From Cohnella sp. WQ 127256 (GTDB lineage: Bacteria > Bacillota > Bacilli > Paenibacillales > Paenibacillaceae), in NCBI RefSeq assembly GCF_024519285.1, contig NZ_JAMZCY010000004.1, forward strand, positions 726,736-790,735: DNA of 64,000 nt, given 5' to 3'. A program made the position numbers and the translations under genes. Below the pieces are notes generated by a model. That model saw only the letters and a list, made by a program, of their open reading frames with translations, had not been told where the DNA came from and ran no database searches. This document shows positions 18,147 to 27,409 of the stretch, one piece after another. How positions within the stretch are numbered: the first letter of the stretch is position 1; each line of letters opens with the position of its first letter.

Positions 18147-18362
18147 CGAAGGCCATAAAAGTGCCTTCGCTGAGCGAGATATCGGGTTGGGTGTGGACGA
18201 AGGCCATAAAAGTGCCTTCGATGAGCGAGGTATCGAGTTGGACTAGGACGAAGGCCATAAAAGTGCCTTCGCTGAGCGAGATATCGAGTTGGGTGTGGAC
18301 GAAGGCCATAAAAGTGCCTTCGCTGAGCGAGGTTGGGTTGGGTTGGGTTGAAGCGAAGGCCA
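18147..18362. repeat. Tandem 51-bp repeats with a hairpin core
   Basis: Four copies of a 23-bp core (arms CGAAGGC and GCCTTCG around CATAAAAGT) start at 18147, 18198, 18249 and 18300, an exact 51-bp period. A fifth, truncated copy begins near 18354. The spacers are similar but not identical (TGAGCGAG, ATATCGAG and GGTGTGGA blocks). Since 51 is divisible by 3, open frames with a 17-residue repeat arise on both strands, but neither has an RBS. Between copies 4 and 5 is a G-rich tract (18331-18350) of GG/GGG runs separated by TT. Confidence 0.85.
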
Positions 18363-18374
18363 CTTTTCCAATAT

Positions 18375-18406
18375 AAAAAAGCCGCTCAGCGGATGATTAC
18401 ATCCAC
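18375..18406 (-). terminator. purA terminator
   Basis: Minus-strand GGATG-TAAT-CATCC followed by CCGC-TGA-GCGG and TTTTTT, 26-57 nt after the purA stop. Confidence 0.75.
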
Positions 18407-18431
18407 TAAACAGCTAGATATCTATGTTCGT

Positions 18432-19721
18432 TTATTCTCCGTAAATTGCAGCTACTTGATTCGTCTGCTCACGATTACGACCAACTGAGAAGATCGCGAT
18501 TGGAATTCCAGTAAGCTCAGTAATCCTCTTAACGAAGTTCTGAGTTGTTTCCGGCAAGTCACTTAACGTCTTAGCTCCGGAAATATCCTCACTCCAGCCT
18601 GGAAGCTCCTCGTACACCGCTTCACATTCTTCCAGCAGCTTGAGGTTAGCAGGATAATGCTCCATAAGCTCGTCACGGAACTTGTATGCCGTACAAATCT
18701 TAACGGTCTCAAGTCCTGTCAGAACATCAAGGGAGTTCAATGACAATCCTGTAATCCCGCTCACGCGACGGGCATGACGTACAACAACCGTATCGAACCA
18801 ACCTACACGACGTGGGCGTCCAGTAACTGTACCGTACTCATGGCCTTTATCGCGAATCCATTGACCAAGATCATTGTTAAGCTCAGTAGGGAATGGACCA
18901 TCGCCTACACGAGTCGTATACGCTTTGGCTACGCCAATAACCTCTTTAATTTTCGATGGGCCAACACCAGATCCGATGCAAACACCACCTGCAGAAGGGT
19001 TAGAGCTCGTTACGTAAGGATAAGTTCCTTGGTCGATATCGAGCATAACGCCTTGAGCACCCTCGAACAATACCTTCTTACCTGCATCGATTGCATCATT
19101 CAGGATTACGGAAGTATCAGTTACGAACGGACGAAGCAGCTCTGCCAATGCCAAGTAATCCTTAATAATGCTGTCTGCATCTAAAGGGTCTCCATTGTAC
19201 ATCTGCGTAATGACTTGGTTCTTATCCGCAATAATACTGCGAGCCTTCTCTTCGAACGCTTCTGGAACCATGAGATCGGCGATACGAATCCCATTACGGG
19301 CAGCTTTGTCCATATAACAAGGACCGATCCCTTTACGAGTCGTACCGATTTTGTTGTCTGCCTTACGATCTTCCTCCAAGCCATCAAGCACAAGGTGGTA
19401 TGGCATAATAACGTGAGCGCGATCGCTAATTTTCAAATTATCAGTTGAAAATCCGTTGTCGCGAATATATTGAATTTCCTCCACCAAAGCTCCAGGATTA
19501 ATAACCATCCCATTGCCGATGACGCATAATTTGTTCTGATTAAATATTCCCGATGGAACCATCGTCAGCTTGTATTTTTTGTTCTCTATGAGGATAGTAT
19601 GTCCGGCGTTATTACCACCTTGATAACGAGCGACGACATCTGCTTTATCTGCAAGAAAATCCGTGATTTTCCCCTTGCCTTCGTCTCCCCACTGCGTACC
19701 TACAACAACGACTGTTGACAA
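18432..19721 (-). CDS. purA: Adenylosuccinate synthase
   Basis: 429 aa, starting at TTG 19721 ([17 protein letters not shown]) with GGAGGG 6 nt upstream; the open frame extends 31 codons further but without homology. The GTP-binding loop GDEGKGK near residue 15, the NNAGHT motif and the conserved GTTRKGIGP segment identify PurA, which converts IMP and aspartate to adenylosuccinate, the first step to AMP. The product is cytoplasmic. It is a single gene with its own promoter and paired PurR boxes upstream. Confidence 0.96.
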   Translation of the reverse strand: MSTVVVVGTQWGDEGKGKITDFLADKADVVARYQGGNNAGHTILIENKKYKLTMVPSGIFNQNKLCVIGNGMVINPGALVEEIQYIRDNGFSTDNLKISDRAHVIMPYHLVLDGLEEDRKADNKIGTTRKGIGPCYMDKAARNGIRIADLMVPEAFEEKARSIIADKNQVITQMYNGDPLDADSIIKDYLALAELLRPFVTDTSVILNDAIDAGKKVLFEGAQGVMLDIDQGTYPYVTSSNPSAGGVCIGSGVGPSKIKEVIGVAKAYTTRVGDGPFPTELNNDLGQWIRDKGHEYGTVTGRPRRVGWFDTVVVRHARRVSGITGLSLNSLDVLTGLETVKICTAYKFRDELMEHYPANLKLLEECEAVYEELPGWSEDISGAKTLSDLPETTQNFVKRITELTGIPIAIFSVGRNREQTNQVAAIYGE

Positions 19722-19804
19722 TGCAATCCCTCCATCCGGAGTGTTCTGCACACCGGCATGATAACGCCACCCAGAATCGCAACTTGCGATCAGGCAGCAT
19801 GAAT

Positions 19805-19833
19805 AGTTTAGCAATTGAGCGTTTGGAAGTCAA
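19805..19833 (-). promoter_or_regulatory. purA promoter
   Basis: TTGACT (19828-19833), 17-bp spacer, TAAACT (19805-19810) on the minus strand, about 84 bp before the TTG start. Confidence 0.75.
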
Positions 19834-19836
19834 CGG

Positions 19837-19880
19837 AAAAACGAACAATCCCGCGACTGCCTATTTTAATGTTCGGAATT
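19837..19880 (-). promoter_or_regulatory. Paired PurR boxes upstream of purA
   Basis: Two convergent PurBoxes: AAAAACGAACAAT (19837-19849, one mismatch to AWWWCCGAACWWT) and AATGTTCGGAATT (19868-19880, perfect on the other strand), 18 bp apart and just upstream of the purA -35. In Bacillus PurR represses pur genes from such paired sites in response to PRPP/(p)ppGpp. Confidence 0.7.
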
Positions 19881-19899
19881 TAGTCTTGATTTAAGCTAT

Positions 19900-21276
19900 T
19901 TAAGCACTGCCTGCATAGGCTTCGCTATGAGATCGATCAAGACTTACGAATTTGTTGAAATTTTTCAAAAATACCAGTTCTACCGTGCCTACTGGACCGT
20001 TCCGCTGTTTAGCAATAATAATCTCGATGATGTTCTTCTTCTCCGATTCCTTATCGTAGTAATCATCCCGATATAGGAAAGCAACGATATCGGCATCTTG
20101 CTCGATGGATCCGGATTCCCGTAGATCTGACATCATGGGACGTTTATCTTGACGTTGCTCTACGCCCCGTGAGAGCTGAGACAATGCAATAACTGGAACC
20201 TCTAGCTCACGGGCAATTTGCTTCAATGTACGTGATATTTCCGATACTTCCTGCTGCCGATTTTCCCCGGCTTTGCCGCGCCCTTGAATAAGCTGAAGGT
20301 AATCGATGAGAATCATACCCAGACCCTTCTCTTTCTTCAGCCTACGGCACTTCGCCCGAATATCGGAAACCGTAATCCCAGCAGTATCATCAATGTAGAT
20401 TTGAGCTTCAGACAAAGCTCCAATAGCCATAGATAGCTTCTCCCAGTCATCCCCTTCGAGATGCCCTGTACGCATGCGTGTTGCATCCACATTGGATTCC
20501 GCACATATGATCCGCTGGACAAGCTGCGGCGCTGACATCTCCAAGCTAAAGATCGCAACAGTCTCCGAAGAGCGTACGGCTACATTCTGGGCTACGTTCA
20601 AGGCAAAAGCTGTTTTACCTACGGATGGTCGTGCCGCGACAATAATGAGATCATTCGGTTGAAAACCATTCGTCATCTTATCGAGGTCAATAAATCCAGA
20701 AGGTATACCCGCTACCCCGCCTTTATTGTTATACAGAAACTCAACCTTCTCGAATACTTCCATGAGTACATCGCGAATGCTGATAAACCCGGTCGCCGAA
20801 CGACGACTCGATATTTCCATAATGCGTGCTTCAGCATCGTTAAGCAGAACACCCACATCATCTTCAGTCGCATAGCCGTTGGAAACAATTTGTGTCGCCG
20901 TGCGGATCAACCGTCTGAGAATGGACTTCTCTTCCACGATCTGAGCATAGTATTCCACATTTGCCGCCGTTGGAACCGAGTTCGCAAGCTTGGTCAAATA
21001 CATGACCCCTCCGACCTCTTCCATCTGCCCTAGATCCTGTAGGCGAGCGGTTAAGGTAACAAGGTCGATCGGTTGATTATCATCATTAAGAGCAACCATC
21101 ACGTCAAATATGCGTTGATGGGAGACGCTATAGAAGTCTTCCGCTTTAAGGCGTTCCATGGAGGCAATAAGCGCCTCCGACTCGAGCAAAATAGCACCGA
21201 GCACGGCCTGTTCGGCTTCTAGATTCTGAGGAGGCACACGATCGTATAGTAGCTGCTGATCCCCGCTTCCATTCAT
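19900..21276 (-). CDS. dnaB: Replicative DNA helicase DnaB
   Basis: 458 aa (called DnaC in B. subtilis). An N-terminal helical domain (about 10-110) precedes a RecA-like ATPase with Walker A RPSVGKTAF near 215, Walker B MILIDYLQL and the arginine-finger region ESGSIEQDAD. It forms the hexameric 5'-3' helicase at the fork. ATG 21276 lies 4 nt after rplI, so the two are probably cotranscribed. Confidence 0.96.
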   Translation of the reverse strand: MNGSGDQQLLYDRVPPQNLEAEQAVLGAILLESEALIASMERLKAEDFYSVSHQRIFDVMVALNDDNQPIDLVTLTARLQDLGQMEEVGGVMYLTKLANSVPTAANVEYYAQIVEEKSILRRLIRTATQIVSNGYATEDDVGVLLNDAEARIMEISSRRSATGFISIRDVLMEVFEKVEFLYNNKGGVAGIPSGFIDLDKMTNGFQPNDLIIVAARPSVGKTAFALNVAQNVAVRSSETVAIFSLEMSAPQLVQRIICAESNVDATRMRTGHLEGDDWEKLSMAIGALSEAQIYIDDTAGITVSDIRAKCRRLKKEKGLGMILIDYLQLIQGRGKAGENRQQEVSEISRTLKQIARELEVPVIALSQLSRGVEQRQDKRPMMSDLRESGSIEQDADIVAFLYRDDYYDKESEKKNIIEIIIAKQRNGPVGTVELVFLKNFNKFVSLDRSHSEAYAGSA

Positions 21277-21280
21277 TGGG

Positions 21281-21724
21281 TCATTCCTCCACGACTTGTA
21301 CGTTTAACGTGCCCTTTACGTCGGGATACACTTTCACGGTTACTTTCGTTACACCTAATACTCGAATTGGATCATCAAGCTCGATTTTCCGTTTATCAAT
21401 CGAAATCTTCTGTAGCTCCAGAGCTTCAGCGATTTGTTTGCTTGTGATAGCACCGAATAACCGTCCGCCTTCTCCTGCCTTCGCTTTAATGACAACTGTC
21501 ATCTCAGATAGACGTGCAGCTAGTGCTTTGAATTCATTCTTCTCGTCTTCCTTCTTCTTCAGAGCAGAAGCCGTCTGTTGATTTAGAGTCTTCTTAGCCC
21601 CTTCGGTGGCAAGTTGAACGACCCCTTTAGGCAATAGAAAATTGCGTGCGTACCCTTCAGACACTTCTTTGACCTCACCCTTTTTACCCTGACCCTTAAC
21701 ATCTTGCAAGAATATTACTTTCAT
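21281..21724 (-). CDS. rplI: 50S ribosomal protein L9
   Basis: 147 aa, typical L9 length. The N-terminal RNA-binding lobe ([18 protein letters not shown]) is joined by a long helix to a C-terminal rRNA-binding lobe ([17 protein letters not shown]). The ATG overlaps the gdpP stop by 4 nt (ATGA), a translational coupling conserved in Bacilli. Confidence 0.96.
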   Translation of the reverse strand: MKVIFLQDVKGQGKKGEVKEVSEGYARNFLLPKGVVQLATEGAKKTLNQQTASALKKKEDEKNEFKALAARLSEMTVVIKAKAGEGGRLFGAITSKQIAEALELQKISIDKRKIELDDPIRVLGVTKVTVKVYPDVKGTLNVQVVEE

Positions 21725-23691
21725 TCGAATAACCCCTCTTCCTTCTCAAGATCTGTTAGTACTTGCTTTAACTTTGCTGCGACTTCCGTTACCGGTCCTT
21801 GAAGCTGAGCGGCTGCATTCGTAAAGTGCCCACCGCCACCAAGCCGTTCCATTACGATCTGGACGTTAATATTACCGAGCGATCTTGCACTCACACCCAC
21901 TAAACCATCCTGCCGCAATCCGATGACGAACGAGGCTTTAATTCCCGTCATATTAAGCAGCGTGTCTGCCGATTGGGCGATAAGTAGCTGCGGCAATTGC
22001 TTGCTTGAATCGGCCACTGCTATCGCAATGCAATCCCGAAAGGTTTCCGCATTGCGAATGATTTCGGCTTTACGAATGTATTCCTCCAGGTCTTCCTTGA
22101 GCATCCGCTGTATAAGAGCCGAATCGGCGCCATTACGGCGAAGGAATGAAGCTGCCTCGAACGTTCTTGAGCCTGTACGGAAAGCGAAGCTTTTTGTGTC
22201 GACAGTAATACCCGCCAACAACGCTGTCGCTTCTCTTACGTCAAGCACAACACGCTCATGGATATATTGCAGTAGCTCCGTCACTAGCTCGCAAGTAGAG
22301 GAAGCATACGGCTCCATATAGACAAGAACAGCATCATCGATAAACTCTTCACTTCTACGGTGGTGATCTACAATCACGATCCGCTCTGTAGCTTGTAGCA
22401 GGCGTGGCTCGGCAACCATTGTTGCACGGTGCGTATCTACCACAACCGCTAACGACCTTTTGCCAATCAAGCCCAGCGCCTGCTCTGGAGAAATGATCCT
22501 TTTCATCAGCTTCTCATCTTCTTTAAGCATATCCATCATCCGCTGAATGGCGGGATTAATACCTTCCAGAACGATATAAGCTTCCTTCCCATACAATTGA
22601 GCAGCCTTCAATACTCCGATTGCCGCTCCGATTGCATCCATGTCAGGCATCTTATGACCCATGATAATAATATTATCGCTTTCCTTCATGAGGTCACGAA
22701 GGGCATGGGAGATTACCCTTGCACGCACTCGCGTGCGCTTCTCCACCGCATTACTCTTACCGCCATAGAAGCTTTGACGCTGACCGAACTTCACAACAGC
22801 CTGGTCACCACCACGTCCAAGCGCAATATCCAAGCTTCCTTGCACCAAATGTCCAAGCTCAATGACATTAGCTGCATCAGATGCAAAACCAATACTTAAC
22901 GTCATCGGAAGCTTCTGCTCAATCGTGATTTCACGTACATCATCCAATAGCTCGAAGCGTGATTGCTCAAGCCCCTTAAGTGCAACTTGATTCGTAATGA
23001 TCATATACCGATCGGAAGATAGCCGACGTAAGAGCAGTCCGTACTTCAGAGCCCATTCATTGATCTCACCTGTAACCTTGGATAACATCAATGCGCGCTG
23101 TTGCTCATCCATTCCTTGAGCGACCTCTTCGAGATTGTCCATCATGACGATCCCTAGCGCTAGCTTCTCTTCGTCATAGCGTTTCTTAATCATCCAACGT
23201 TCAGTGATATCCATGACATAGATAACGCGCTCGTTCGCTCGGAGCGACAACTGAAATACACGACCACTAATCGTAATCTCTATTGGTGCTTCCTTATCTT
23301 TACTAGGATGCTGGAGTACTGGAAAATGTGTGGCAAGCGTATCCCCAACAATGGAGGATCGACCTATTACGGTAGCAATGAACGCATTATGCCATTGAAT
23401 TTCTTTTTCCTCGTTATAAATGATAATACCGAACGGAAGATGGCTTATGACTTCATTGCTAACGTTCTTAATCCGATGCGATAAGGTGAGTACATAATCG
23501 TCTAAATCCTTACGAAACGCTTTCTCCGCTAGTATAGCGTATACGGCGACAACTCCACCAAACAACAGTCCTAACAATCCGAATATCCATTGGTACCATG
23601 CGAGCGCAACAGTTAACATGAAAATAAGGACTAGTGCCCAGACAATATGCATACCGTGCCAACGCTGCGCAAGAAACTTGGGCATAACCAC
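21721..23691 (-). CDS. gdpP: Cyclic-di-AMP phosphodiesterase GdpP
   Basis: 656 aa: two N-terminal TM helices (about 14-54), a PAS-like domain, a degenerate GGDEF domain and a C-terminal DHH/DHHA1 phosphodiesterase. Metal ligands are visible in [11 protein letters not shown] and IVDHHRRS, with the [11 protein letters not shown] motif near the C-terminus. GdpP hydrolyses c-di-AMP at the membrane and thereby affects cell-wall and potassium homeostasis. It lies between the YybS-like gene and rplI, as in Bacillus. Confidence 0.94.
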   Translation of the reverse strand: MVMPKFLAQRWHGMHIVWALVLIFMLTVALAWYQWIFGLLGLLFGGVVAVYAILAEKAFRKDLDDYVLTLSHRIKNVSNEVISHLPFGIIIYNEEKEIQWHNAFIATVIGRSSIVGDTLATHFPVLQHPSKDKEAPIEITISGRVFQLSLRANERVIYVMDITERWMIKKRYDEEKLALGIVMMDNLEEVAQGMDEQQRALMLSKVTGEINEWALKYGLLLRRLSSDRYMIITNQVALKGLEQSRFELLDDVREITIEQKLPMTLSIGFASDAANVIELGHLVQGSLDIALGRGGDQAVVKFGQRQSFYGGKSNAVEKRTRVRARVISHALRDLMKESDNIIIMGHKMPDMDAIGAAIGVLKAAQLYGKEAYIVLEGINPAIQRMMDMLKEDEKLMKRIISPEQALGLIGKRSLAVVVDTHRATMVAEPRLLQATERIVIVDHHRRSEEFIDDAVLVYMEPYASSTCELVTELLQYIHERVVLDVREATALLAGITVDTKSFAFRTGSRTFEAASFLRRNGADSALIQRMLKEDLEEYIRKAEIIRNAETFRDCIAIAVADSSKQLPQLLIAQSADTLLNMTGIKASFVIGLRQDGLVGVSARSLGNINVQIVMERLGGGGHFTNAAAQLQGPVTEVAAKLKQVLTDLEKEEGLFE

Positions 23692-23760
23692 TTTCGCTCC
23701 CGTCTATTGGTGAGGGGGAGCAGGGTGCATTTCAAGCATCCTGCTCTCTGTTCCCACACT

Positions 23761-24663
23761 TTATTTCACGAAGTATTTGCGCAGCGGGAAAGCTGCGTCA
23801 ATCAAACCAATAAATACGTAGAGCATAGGAAACACCAAAAATGGTATGCACATTAACAAAGGTACCACCTTGGGCCATTTCTTATTATCTGCAAGAAAGA
23901 AGAAAAATCCGATCGCTTGTATTATAAAGACAAATTGCAAGATGGGAACTAGGTTCGAGATGACGATTGTCCAATACCCGCTAGCCCCTTCCGATAGGCC
24001 GAAGCTTGCAATCATAGCAATTAAATAATACAGCACTAAGCTTCTAGGTACTCTCCACGTTCGTGCTTTCGGTAAGGCTGGCACTTCAATGGCTTCTTTC
24101 CGAAGAACAGCCCGTGACAACCCATGTGTTACGATTGTAAAGAGGAACGCCGATGTCAGAAGTAACATAGGCAGCATCATCATAATCGTATCCCCATAAG
24201 CTTTTGCGGAATCCACAGCCCAACCTGCATCAACCAAGTTTGCCGATTCAAACTGCTTAAAGCTATCCGTCAGCATAGCCACAAGTTCCGCTTTAAGGTT
24301 GATATCAAATAGCACGCTAAACAACACGAGCTCGAGCAATAACTGCGCTAGAACAACAACGAAGCCAGCCGTAATGGCGTTTCGAGCCGTTTTCCCCTTC
24401 TTGTACATATGCCCCATAACAAGCGATGGGACTAGGAAAAAGATGGCCAGCGTCACTACGATCGGACCAAATCCCCCTGATAAGAAGTAAGCGATAATCC
24501 CAATGGGGATTACATGTAGTACGAATTGCTTCGGGTTAAGCATTGTGTACAGGACAACGAACGGAGTCATCACTAGAAAAGTCGTAATAAAATTAAACGG
24601 TGACGCTAGGGTTAGCAGTAATACTACGGTCACTGCACTCCAAACCAGCGACTTCCAGCTCAT
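23761..24663 (-). CDS. YybS-like DUF2232 membrane protein
   Basis: 300 aa from ATG 24663 (MSWKSLVWS); a TTG two codons upstream is better spaced to GAGGTGA and is an alternative. The frame reaches 24807 but the extra part is unconvincing. About seven to eight TM helices without soluble domains. DUF2232 proteins are encoded next to gdpP-rplI-dnaB in Bacilli; their molecular role is unknown, although the fold resembles small-molecule transport components. Confidence 0.85.
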   Translation of the reverse strand: MSWKSLVWSAVTVVLLLTLASPFNFITTFLVMTPFVVLYTMLNPKQFVLHVIPIGIIAYFLSGGFGPIVVTLAIFFLVPSLVMGHMYKKGKTARNAITAGFVVVLAQLLLELVLFSVLFDINLKAELVAMLTDSFKQFESANLVDAGWAVDSAKAYGDTIMMMLPMLLLTSAFLFTIVTHGLSRAVLRKEAIEVPALPKARTWRVPRSLVLYYLIAMIASFGLSEGASGYWTIVISNLVPILQFVFIIQAIGFFFFLADNKKWPKVVPLLMCIPFLVFPMLYVFIGLIDAAFPLRKYFVK

Positions 24664-24792
24664 ATTCAATACATTCACCTCATGCGGATATGTTCGGACA
24701 GTTTGGCCTAATTTCACTGTCTCTGATGCAGAAGAACAGAAAACTGCAAACTTTATTATATCATAAAAAATGCACCCCACGGCAAACAGACG

Positions 24793-24825
24793 AAAACCCG
24801 GAAGCAAATGCCGCGACCGGGTTTT
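24793..24825 (-). terminator. Terminator after the amidohydrolase gene
   Basis: Arms AAAACCCGG and CCGGGTTTT (9 bp) around a GC-rich inner loop, 15 nt beyond the stop at 24840. The T-run is formed only by the 3' arm. Confidence 0.6.
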
Positions 24826-24839
24826 CCATAATCACATAT

Positions 24840-26846
24840 CTACGATAAAGCAGCTTCCAACTTAAAGTCCGAGCCTTCTTTCGTCAGCTTCCATCCGTGC
24901 GCTTTCAAAGCCGAGAGGGGTACATAACTCCGATCACCAACGGATAACAGCTTATTCGTGGTAGCATGACCATCATCCCACACCGACTCATAGCCCCGCT
25001 CCAATATAAGCTCTCCTACTTGCGGCTTCGGAACACTAAGCTTAGTTGGCTTTGCCCCGCTCGTTATCGTAGCCTTGTGAGTAACCTTGTCCCACTTAAT
25101 CTCATATCCAAGTGCTTTCAATGCCTCAAGATCAACATAATTTGCACTTCGATATTCCAGTAGGGTTGCTTGGCTCCCCTCCCAAGAGAGAGTTGAACCA
25201 CCAGCTGTTACCCTAAGGAATTCACTTTTAATTGGCTCTCCTGCACGAATATCCTTATGGATACCTTGCTCATCTAAAGCCACTTGTCCGTTCACGAGCA
25301 CATACTCGATACCCGCGGACACAATTTCCGGCTTCTCAACCGTGGACATATCGCTAATCTTGTCATAATCGAACACGACAATATCTGCGTCCATGCCTTT
25401 GGCAATGCGACCCTTCTTCTGCAAAGCAGGAGCTTGCTTCTCTAGCCGTTGCGCCGGCATAAGCGACATCTTAGCGATGGCATCTGAGAGTGAGATGACC
25501 TGCTCCTCACGAACATAGAGACCAACTGTCCTAGCAAAGGTTCCCGATGCCCTTGGGTGATTATTGAAGCCTGGTTCAAGAATCGCATCGCTGCCAATCA
25601 TGACATAAGGTGCTTTAAGGGAATCAATAACATCCTGCTTCGGAATCGCATAGGCGACCGCAAGCTTGCCTTGCTTCTGGTATGTCCTGAACGATTCGGC
25701 TGTTAGCCGTTCCTTCGTCCCGGCAATCTGCAAGTCATTGTATGTAATGCGGAATCGGTCTTGCCAGCCTTCATCGAATCTTGCGGAATTCAAGTATGTA
25801 CCCCAGTAATCATAAGGGTAAATACAAGACGTAATGTCTAAGCCTTCTGCGATGGCATCCGAAACCATCTTGAGCGATTGCGTCATGGAGAACGTTCCGC
25901 CCGTACTATTGATGTGATCAATATGTACCGCAGCGCCTGAAGCTCGAGCATAGCCGATCAATTCCTTGATCGCATCAATGTTCGTCCCCGGCTCTTCCAT
26001 ATCTGAGTACCTGGCGTGAAAGTAAACAGGAACATTATACTTATACGCCAGATTCATCATAGGTAATATTTCCTTATCATTAACACCAGGTACATATTCC
26101 AAACTGAACGAAAGCCCGAGCACCCCATTGTTGAGTGCTTTCTCTGCCTGATCTACCAACGTTTGCGTTTGTGCTGGCTTAGCTGTATCGTAGCGGCTCA
26201 GCTTGAACTGATTGCGAGCTTGTGTGTAGAAGAACGATGCACCGAAGTGTACAGGCGTTTTGTTACGCGTGTAGTAGGGATACCACTTCTCCGGACTAGC
26301 CGTTCCACCATGCATGGCCGTATTTGTTGTTACACCATCCGCAATCTTGTTCCATACCCCAACCGGATTTGGGTCATACGACAGATTGTCGATGAATCCA
26401 GGTGCAACAACTAACCCTGTTGCATCAATTTCCCGTTTGCCTTTAAGCTTCTGATCTGTGACCAGAACGATTTGACCATCTTGAACGGCTACATTAAGTC
26501 CTTCACGATCAAGCTTGGTCTCTGGATTAATCACCCTACCATTCGAGATGACCACATCATAAGTTTTGCCTAGCTCAGAAGCCGTCGGCTGATCAATTGC
26601 AGCCTCTTCCTCTGTAACTGGGATAACCGTTGCTGATGGGTCATTACTCGCAGGTCCTGAACTAGAGCTACCTTTAGTCGTCGAAGTGCTATTGGCACTG
26701 GGGCTTGATGTGGACAGCTTCCCCGAATTCTCTTCTCCAAATAACGAGGTTGCTGCCCATGTGCCACCCGCGATAACTACCACAGCGATTACGATTAGAA
26801 ACAGAAACTTTCTGAGATTGCGTGGTTTGTGCCGGCTGTTAGTCAT
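24840..26846 (-). CDS. D-aminoacylase-like amidohydrolase, membrane anchored, altered metal site
   Basis: 668 aa. N-terminal TM anchor (about 11-33), a Ser/Thr-rich linker, an amidohydrolase barrel (about 95-545) and two C-terminal copper-amine-oxidase-N-type stalk repeats (about 565-665). Similarity to N-acyl-D-amino-acid deacylases is seen in YFHARYSD, AVHIDHINSTGG and GSDAILEPG followed by HPRASGTFAR. The N-terminal GFIDxHxH motif reads GFIDNLSYDP, so both His ligands are lost, and the usual GNCG Cys segment reads AMHGG. The protein is extracytoplasmic. It may use a single metal or be a non-catalytic binding protein. RBS GGAGGAACG precedes ATG. Confidence 0.82.
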   Translation of the reverse strand: MTNSRHKPRNLRKFLFLIVIAVVVIAGGTWAATSLFGEENSGKLSTSSPSANSTSTTKGSSSSGPASNDPSATVIPVTEEEAAIDQPTASELGKTYDVVISNGRVINPETKLDREGLNVAVQDGQIVLVTDQKLKGKREIDATGLVVAPGFIDNLSYDPNPVGVWNKIADGVTTNTAMHGGTASPEKWYPYYTRNKTPVHFGASFFYTQARNQFKLSRYDTAKPAQTQTLVDQAEKALNNGVLGLSFSLEYVPGVNDKEILPMMNLAYKYNVPVYFHARYSDMEEPGTNIDAIKELIGYARASGAAVHIDHINSTGGTFSMTQSLKMVSDAIAEGLDITSCIYPYDYWGTYLNSARFDEGWQDRFRITYNDLQIAGTKERLTAESFRTYQKQGKLAVAYAIPKQDVIDSLKAPYVMIGSDAILEPGFNNHPRASGTFARTVGLYVREEQVISLSDAIAKMSLMPAQRLEKQAPALQKKGRIAKGMDADIVVFDYDKISDMSTVEKPEIVSAGIEYVLVNGQVALDEQGIHKDIRAGEPIKSEFLRVTAGGSTLSWEGSQATLLEYRSANYVDLEALKALGYEIKWDKVTHKATITSGAKPTKLSVPKPQVGELILERGYESVWDDGHATTNKLLSVGDRSYVPLSALKAHGWKLTKEGSDFKLEAALS

Positions 26847-26875
26847 CGTTCCTCCAAGTGTAGTCCCGTATTTTC

Positions 26876-27316
26876 CTACGCTTCCCTCATTAACTCATCT
26901 TTTTTCGAAAGAAAGGGAAGAAGCAGCTTCTCGCAATAATCAATAATGTCACTCCGACGAACAATCCCGATAAACCGGTTCATGTCGTCCACTACAGGCA
27001 CAAAGTTCTGTGTCTTAGCCAGTGAGATTAGATCTTCCATATTTGCATCAATACGTACAGCAAGATTATTCATTCTTAACGGAACATCACATAAGGATAC
27101 ACGATGCAGTTGATCGAAGCTTAATTCTGGATGAGCTTTCAGGTGCCATAGAAGATCGCCCTCTGTAACTGTAGACTTATATTCCCCCGTTTCGCTAATG
27201 ACGGGTACCGCTGTATAACGATGACGCTCCATTCGTTCCAGTGTCTGACGCAATGTTGCATCTTCATTTACACATACAACTTCTTGTTTCGGTAATAGAA
27301 AAAAAGCGATATTCAT
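26876..27316 (-). CDS. Stand-alone CBS-domain protein
   Basis: 146 aa containing two CBS motifs (about 10-65 and 80-140) and nothing else; short elements such as YTAVPVISETGEY and FVPVVDDMNRFIGIV are typical. CBS pairs bind adenosine-type nucleotides and can sense ATP, AMP or c-di-AMP; close family members include YkuL/CbpB-like sensors, which would fit with gdpP nearby, but ligand identity is inference. It starts 93 nt downstream of the LCP gene. Confidence 0.85.
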   Translation of the reverse strand: MNIAFFLLPKQEVVCVNEDATLRQTLERMERHRYTAVPVISETGEYKSTVTEGDLLWHLKAHPELSFDQLHRVSLCDVPLRMNNLAVRIDANMEDLISLAKTQNFVPVVDDMNRFIGIVRRSDIIDYCEKLLLPFLSKKDELMREA

Positions 27317-27409
27317 GGTTTCCTCCTCCGTCCAAGCCGTGGCCGCAGTATTTTTATTATAACATGCGCGACTTGCGATTCACCATTGTTAGTGCCACAT
27401 CTTGTCATT

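Noticed and set aside
18147..18362. Possible CRISPR array
   Set aside because: Spacer segments are near copies of each other, units are tandem palindromes, and no cas gene is present.
18133..18363. 76-aa minus-strand and 71-aa plus-strand repeat ORFs in the 51-bp array
   Set aside because: Both arise because the period is a multiple of three; no RBS and both strands open, so treated as a DNA repeat.
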